Positions 50,259-54,268 of a stretch of 54,268 nt of DNA are shown here, piece after piece. Each line of letters starts with the position of its first letter. Positions within the stretch are counted from its first letter, which is position 1. The notes below the pieces were generated by a model, which did not search any database, was not told the DNA's origin, and was given only the letters and a program-made list of their open reading frames with translations. Position numbers and translations under genes: made by a program. This stretch comes from Pseudomonas sp. Irchel s3f7 (GTDB taxonomy: Bacteria > Pseudomonadota > Gammaproteobacteria > Pseudomonadales > Pseudomonadaceae): positions 1-54,268 of the forward strand of contig NZ_FYDO01000039.1 in NCBI RefSeq assembly GCF_900187615.1, read 5' to 3'.

Positions 50259-51149
50259 TTACTGTTGGCCGACCGAAAAGTCGTGCCCCCAAATGCTCAC
50301 GCGAGTGAATTCGAATGCCGAATGCTCGGCCCAGTCGACCTGCAACCCACCAAACCCGTACTCCAGATCGAACCCGGACGGCGTCTTCATGTAGAAACTG
50401 GTCATGCGGTCGTTCAGGTGCTGGCCGAGGGTGGCCGAGAGGCTCACGTCGTGGGCATGCAGGCGGTCATGGGCACGGCCGACTTCGGTCATCGAATCGA
50501 CCTCGACCATCACGTGCACGCAGCCAGACGGCACCGGGTACTCGGCCAGTGCCAAGCTGTGGTGACGGGCGTTCTGGCAATGCAGGAAGTGAATACGGAT
50601 CGGCGGTGCCGACGGGCCAGGACGAAAGTTGAAAATGTCCGACAGCTCGAAACCGAGCACATCCTTGGCGAACGCCAGGGTGGCGTCGAAGTTCGGCGCC
50701 GGCAGCACCGTGTGGCCCAGGCCCATGTCGCCAGTGATGAAGCGCGGCACACCTTGGGGCGACACGAACGGCAGGCAATCGGAGCGATGGCCCCAGCTCA
50801 GTTCATGGCAGTTGCCGGAGGGGTCGGTGACTTTGACCAGCGCCTGTACACCGCGCTGATCGATCTCGGCGGCAGAGCCCGGCTGCCATTCGATGCAGGC
50901 CGCGCTCAGGTGCTCAAGTGCGGCCTGGAATGCCGGCTCATTGGCCAGCTCCCAACCGGAAGCCAGATAACGCGCCTCGCTGCCTTCGACGATCAGCATG
51001 CGAAACGGACGCTCGTCCATTTTCACGTACAAGCCACCGCCCGGCGCTGGCTGTACCTGCATGCCCAGCACGTCTTCGGCGTAACGCTGCCAATGGCTGA
51101 GGTTTTCGATCTGCGAGACGAAATAGCTCAAACCGCGAATGTCGATCAT
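50259..51149 (-). CDS. hsaC: HsaC/TesB-like extradiol dioxygenase of steroid ring A
   Basis: A 296-residue two-domain vicinal-oxygen-chelate dioxygenase, close to HsaC (300). Fe(II) ligands are His146 (GLGHTVL), His212 (CVHVMVEV) and Glu263 (FDLEYG), with the supporting NDRMTSFYMKTPSGF segment. It should cleave the catechol 3,4-DHSA formed after ring B opening. ATG 51149 with GAGGA 7 bp upstream is chosen; the longer frame to 51317 has no similarity. It heads the ten-gene operon, with an operator dyad 76 bp upstream. Partner genes hsaA, hsaB and hsaD are not in the window. Confidence 0.88.
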   Translation of the reverse strand: MIDIRGLSYFVSQIENLSHWQRYAEDVLGMQVQPAPGGGLYVKMDERPFRMLIVEGSEARYLASGWELANEPAFQAALEHLSAACIEWQPGSAAEIDQRGVQALVKVTDPSGNCHELSWGHRSDCLPFVSPQGVPRFITGDMGLGHTVLPAPNFDATLAFAKDVLGFELSDIFNFRPGPSAPPIRIHFLHCQNARHHSLALAEYPVPSGCVHVMVEVDSMTEVGRAHDRLHAHDVSLSATLGQHLNDRMTSFYMKTPSGFDLEYGFGGLQVDWAEHSAFEFTRVSIWGHDFSVGQQ

Positions 51150-51215
51150 GCCTGGGTCCTCGTTGGCTGAATGGCTTACGTGGCTGGCATTGTGCGAAGC
51201 GCCGCCTTGCACTTC

Positions 51216-51234
51216 ATCGTCCGTTGAGACTAAG
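51216..51234 (-). promoter_or_regulatory. Candidate steroid-regulon operator upstream of hsaC
   Basis: CTTAGTCTCAACGGACGAT on the gene strand, identical to the DUF1329-promoter copy at 14 of 19 positions. The centre lies 76 bp from the hsaC ATG. Confidence 0.6.
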
Positions 51235-51238
51235 CATC

Positions 51239-51306
51239 TGTGGGAGAGCGGCTTACCGGCGAAGGCGATTTCACGGACGCCTTCGCCGGCAAGCCGGGCT
51301 CCTACA
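51239..51306. repeat. REP doublet between two divergent steroid promoters
   Basis: Inverted TGTGGGAGAGCGGCTTACCG and CGGCAAGCCGGGCTCCTACA arms lie exactly between the hsaC-side and dehydrogenase-side dyads. Confidence 0.8.
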
Positions 51307-51331
51307 GGGCGAAGCACGATGACGCAGTGTC

Positions 51332-51350
51332 CCTAGTCCGTTTTAGTGAT
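51332..51350 (+). promoter_or_regulatory. Candidate steroid-regulon operator upstream of the dehydrogenase pair
   Basis: CCTAGTCCGTTTTAGTGAT on the + strand. The centre lies 72 bp before ATG 51413; a weak -10 (CAGACT) is about 34 bp further on. Confidence 0.55.
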
Positions 51351-51412
51351 TCGAACACCGCTCCCACCCGCTCAGACTTTGCGCATCCATCCGCCTTGCA
51401 GAGACCGCCCCC

Positions 51413-52585
51413 ATGGAGTTCGCTTTTACCGAAGAGCACCTGATGATTCGCGACAGCGCCGAGCGTTTTCTCGCCCAGGCCAGCGACTCGCATGCCGTGC
51501 GTGCCGCGATGAACCGCCCGGATGCGCATGATCCCGAGGTCTGGCGGCGGATTGGTCAGGAGCTTTACTGGCCAGCGTTGATGGTGCCCGAGCGCTTTGG
51601 CGGCATGGGCCTGGGTTTTGTCGAACTCGCGATCCTGCTGGAACAAAGCGGTCGCTATCTGCTCGGCTCACCGCTATTCGCGACGGCATGCCTGGCCACC
51701 CCCGCCCTGTTGCTGGGGCACAATGAAGCCCTTCAGGAGTACTGGCTGGGGGCGATTGCCGCCGGCGAAACCCGCGCCACCCTGGCCTTCGCCAGTGTTC
51801 CGGGGCTGGAGGCTCGCAGCGTGCAAGTCGTGGCCGCACCGCGCCTCGGCGGCTGGACCCTTGACGGCCAGTACGCACAAGTTATCGATGGCGCCTCGGC
51901 CGACCTGCTGATTGTCGCCGCTCGTGCCCCCGACACTCAGGGCGAACAGGGCATTAGCCTGTTTGTCTTGCCGGGCGATACGCCGGGCGTGGTCCGCACT
52001 CCCCTGGCCACTCTGGACCAGACCCGCCGCCTGGCATGCATTGAATTGCATCAGGTGAAGGTCAGCGAGGCGCAGCTACTTTGCGGCCCCGAACAAGGCT
52101 GGACAGTGCTGCGCGACACCTTGTTGATCGCCGCCATCGGGCTTGCCGCCGAGCAGACCGGCGGTGCGCAACAGGCCCTGGACCTGACCCTGGCGTACAT
52201 CGCCGAACGCCAGCAATTCAAACGCACCATTGCCAGTTTCCAGGCAATCAAGCACCGCTGCGCCGACATGATGCTGCAAGTCGAATGCGCCCGGTCGGCG
52301 GCCTATTACGCTGCCTGCGTGGCCCAGGAACGCCTGGACCCGAAAGGCGATGCCACTGTGGCCAAAGAGCTTGAGCAAGCCGCCGCCACTGCGAAAATCC
52401 ACGCCAGCGAGGCGTTTTTCCATTGCGCTGCCGAGTCGATCCAACTGCATGGCGGCGTCGGTTTTACCTGGGAATACGATCCGCACCTGTACTTCAAACG
52501 TGCCCGCGCCGGCGAACACCTATTGGGCAGTCCGGCGTTGCACCGCGAGCGCCTGGCGGCTCATCTCTTGGGAGAACAAGCATGA
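51413..52585 (+). CDS. Acyl-CoA dehydrogenase, first subunit of a divergent pair
   Basis: A 390-residue acyl-CoA dehydrogenase starting MEFAFTEEHLMIRDSAERFL. The C-terminal FAD domain has YIAERQQFKRTIASFQAIKH and ESIQLHGGVGFTWEYDPHLY. The N-terminal half is less conserved, as in the non-canonical subunit of alpha2beta2 steroid dehydrogenases. It shares a 4-bp stop/start overlap with the next dehydrogenase. It probably acts on a steroid side-chain or ring CoA ester (inference from context and shared operator). Confidence 0.83.
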   Translation: MEFAFTEEHLMIRDSAERFLAQASDSHAVRAAMNRPDAHDPEVWRRIGQELYWPALMVPERFGGMGLGFVELAILLEQSGRYLLGSPLFATACLATPALLLGHNEALQEYWLGAIAAGETRATLAFASVPGLEARSVQVVAAPRLGGWTLDGQYAQVIDGASADLLIVAARAPDTQGEQGISLFVLPGDTPGVVRTPLATLDQTRRLACIELHQVKVSEAQLLCGPEQGWTVLRDTLLIAAIGLAAEQTGGAQQALDLTLAYIAERQQFKRTIASFQAIKHRCADMMLQVECARSAAYYAACVAQERLDPKGDATVAKELEQAAATAKIHASEAFFHCAAESIQLHGGVGFTWEYDPHLYFKRARAGEHLLGSPALHRERLAAHLLGEQA

Positions 52586-53775
52586 AAATCGGTTTCAGTC
52601 GTGCAGACGAAGTGTTCCGCGAAGAAGTCGCCCAGTGGCTGGCCGAACACCTGAGCGGCGAGTTTTCGCCCTTGCGCTTTCGCGGTGGACCGGGGGATGA
52701 GCACAGCTTTCCCGAAGAACGCAAAGCCTGGGAACGCGAACTGGCTGCCGGTGGCTGGATCGGCGTGGGCTGGTCGAAAGATCACGGCGGACGCGGACTG
52801 AGCATCAGCCAGCAGGTGATCTTCCATGAGGAGTACGCCCGTGCCGGTGGCCCCGGGCGCATGGGTCATATCGGCGAAGGCCTGGTCGGCCCGACACTCG
52901 CCGCCTTCGGTACCCCGGCCCAGCAGCAGCGCCTGTTGCCCGGCATCCTCGACGGCAGCCAGTTCTGGTGCCAGGGCTATTCGGAACCGGGTGCCGGCTC
53001 GGACCTGGCCAACGTGCAGACCCGGGCGAAACTCGATGCCACGGGCGAGCACTGGCTGATCAGTGGGCAGAAGGTCTGGACCTCCCTGGCGCACGAGGCC
53101 GACTGGTGTTTCGTGCTGGCGCGCACCGAGCCTGGTAGCCAGGGGCATCACGGTTTGTCGTTCCTGCTGGTGCCGATGGCCCAGGACAGCATCCGCGTGC
53201 AACCGATCCAGCAACTGACCGGCACCAGTGAGTTCAATGAAGTATTTTTCGACCACACCGCCACCAGTGCCGACAACCTGATCGGCCAACCGGGCGATGG
53301 CTGGAAGATCGCCATGGCATTGCTGGGCTTCGAGCGTGGCGTATCGACGCTGGGCCAGCAGATGCAGTTCCACAACGAACTCGACGAGATCATCCGCATC
53401 GCCCGCGCCAACGGTGCCGCCCGCGACCCGCTGCTACGCCAGCGCATCGCCCAGGCCTGGGCCGGTCTCAAGGTGCTGCGCTACAACTCACTGCGTATGC
53501 TTTCAGGTGCGCAAGACGGCAACCTCGGACGCGAATCGATGATCTACAAACTGGCCTGGTCCACCTGGCACAGCGATCTGGGCAAACTTGCCATGGACGT
53601 GCTGGGCGACGCCGGGGAAATCCTCGACGCCGCGCCCTACCAGCTCAGCCGCTTGCAGTCGCTGTTCCTGTTCACCCGCTCCGACACCATTTACGGTGGC
53701 AGTAACGAGATTCAGCGCAATGTGATTGCCGAGCGGGCCCTGGGCATGCCGCGCGAACCGCGGGTGAACGCATGA
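52582..53775 (+). CDS. Acyl-CoA dehydrogenase, second subunit of the divergent pair
   Basis: A 397-residue acyl-CoA dehydrogenase with GYSEPGAGSDLANVQTRAKL, SGQKVWTSLAHEADWCFVLA and the C-terminal YGGSNEIQRNVIAERALGMP. ATG 52582 overlaps the previous stop (ATGA) and has GGGAGA upstream. The pairing and overlap suggest a stable heteromer with the preceding protein. The precise substrate is unknown. Confidence 0.84.
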   Translation: MKIGFSRADEVFREEVAQWLAEHLSGEFSPLRFRGGPGDEHSFPEERKAWERELAAGGWIGVGWSKDHGGRGLSISQQVIFHEEYARAGGPGRMGHIGEGLVGPTLAAFGTPAQQQRLLPGILDGSQFWCQGYSEPGAGSDLANVQTRAKLDATGEHWLISGQKVWTSLAHEADWCFVLARTEPGSQGHHGLSFLLVPMAQDSIRVQPIQQLTGTSEFNEVFFDHTATSADNLIGQPGDGWKIAMALLGFERGVSTLGQQMQFHNELDEIIRIARANGAARDPLLRQRIAQAWAGLKVLRYNSLRMLSGAQDGNLGRESMIYKLAWSTWHSDLGKLAMDVLGDAGEILDAAPYQLSRLQSLFLFTRSDTIYGGSNEIQRNVIAERALGMPREPRVNA

Positions 53776-53821
53776 CCTGAACACCATCAAAAACCTGCTC
53801 GCGATGGCATTGTGTCTTTTA

Positions 53822-54120
53822 TGGTGTACATATCCATTGCTGCGGTAACGACCACCTATGGTTCCGCTCTTACAGCGGGTCACTTGGAAGAGCCCCAAGT
53901 AACCAAGGGCTCTTGCCCCTTTCGTTCGGTGCCTCGCTAATGCTCGGCATGCCCTCGCTCCGGTCCTGCTCCGTGGGCCGCCGCCATCGGCCATCCATGG
54001 CCGGGGGCGGCTAACCCGGCATCCATGCCGGGTTGCCCACTGCGCAGAACCTCCACTCAGCCTCTCGAGGGGGCAAAAGAATCAAAAGCACTCGAGGCGG
54101 CCGACCGGCCGGCCTGGTCG
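53822..54120 (-). repeat. Long dispersed intergenic repeat next to an IS110-type gene
   Basis: It carries TGCTGCGGTAACGACCACC, CGCTCTTACAGCGGGTCAC, CAAGTAACCAAGGGCTCTTG and the AACCCGGCAT-N2-ATGCCGGGTT stem, in the same order and orientation as 19165-19465 and inverted relative to the 40 kb array. No gene is seen in 53776-54160. Confidence 0.75.
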
Positions 54121-54160
54121 GCAGCTCGTGCACATTTCCCTGTAGATACCGTCTTGCTTC

Positions 54161-54268
54161 TCATCGAGCAAGCGCAAGTTTCGGGTCAAAGGGTTGGCCC
54201 GACTTGAGCACTCCGTAAACGAAATGCAGCAGTTTGCGCATCGCCGCACAGATGATCTGCTTGGGGGC
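54161..54268 (-). mobile_element. IS110-family transposase, C-terminal end, cut by the window edge
   Basis: The minus strand encodes a 35-residue C-terminus with IICAAMRKLLHFVYGVLKSG and PFDPKLALAR before TGA 54161-54163, typical of IS110/IS1111-type DEDD transposases of Pseudomonas. The rest lies beyond the window, so intactness cannot be judged. IS110-type elements lack conventional terminal inverted repeats, which makes the border hard to place. Confidence 0.75.

Noticed and set aside
49515..51170. A 551-codon frame opposite ipdA and hsaC
   Set aside because: It crosses the gap between two well-matched genes and has no protein-like motif.

Overview
The window is a high-GC chromosomal segment whose gene order, codon use and many REP-type intergenic palindromes point to a Pseudomonas of the P. 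fluorescens group (inference; no rRNA or other phylogenetic marker is present). It is dense with catabolic genes and ends inside an IS110-family transposase. No tRNA, rRNA, CRISPR array or prophage was seen.

Region 1 (1-7.45 kb): a LysR-type regulator diverges from phnW and phnX, the two-step 2-aminoethylphosphonate degradation pair. These are followed by a cytochrome b561, a PLP-dependent D-cysteine desulfhydrase/ACC-deaminase-like enzyme, and fadH (2,4-dienoyl-CoA reductase).

Region 2 (7.45-29.6 kb): phenylethylamine and phenylacetate catabolism. tynA (copper amine oxidase) and a FeaR-like AraC activator lead into a full phenylacetyl-CoA pathway. paaX and paaY diverge from paaFGHIJK. After a 1.3 kb repeat block come paaABCDE, a DUF485 protein, the PaaL-type permease, the PaaM-type porin and paaZ. 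Together they take 2-phenylethylamine to phenylacetaldehyde, and phenylacetate through epoxidation, ring opening and beta-oxidation to acetyl-CoA and succinyl-CoA. The phenylacetaldehyde dehydrogenase that links the two parts is not in the window.

Region 3 (29.6-33.4 kb): three predicted envelope proteins of obscure role (a SYLF/Ysc84 protein, a DUF3300 protein with a long basic low-complexity tail, and a DUF2950 protein).

Region 4 (33.5-53.8 kb): a steroid-degradation cluster, resembling the ring C/D (HIP) genes of Mycobacterium tuberculosis and Comamonas testosteroni. It has a KshA-like Rieske oxygenase, a DUF1329 protein, a TeiR-like LuxR regulator, ipdF with a MaoC hydratase and a thiolase, and a long operon hsaC-ipdA-ipdB-ech-ipdC-echA20-fadE-fadE-fadA6-SDR. 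A divergent pair of acyl-CoA dehydrogenases follows. FadD3, KstD, HsaA/B/D and KshB homologues are absent from the window, so the pathway must be completed elsewhere.

The most interesting signal is a 19-bp imperfect dyad, best copy GTTAGTCCGTGCGGACGAT. It lies 70-76 bp upstream of the start codons of four steroid transcription units (hsaC operon, ipdF operon, DUF1329 gene, acyl-CoA dehydrogenase pair) and about 111 bp upstream of kshA, with a variant 70 bp upstream of fadH. It is a good candidate for the operator of the cluster's LuxR-type regulator. Other notable features are a triple 448/379-bp direct repeat inside the steroid cluster, related repeats at both ends of the catabolic modules, Crc/Hfq-type A-rich motifs over several start codons, and shared GTATC(A/G)C boxes at the paa promoters.
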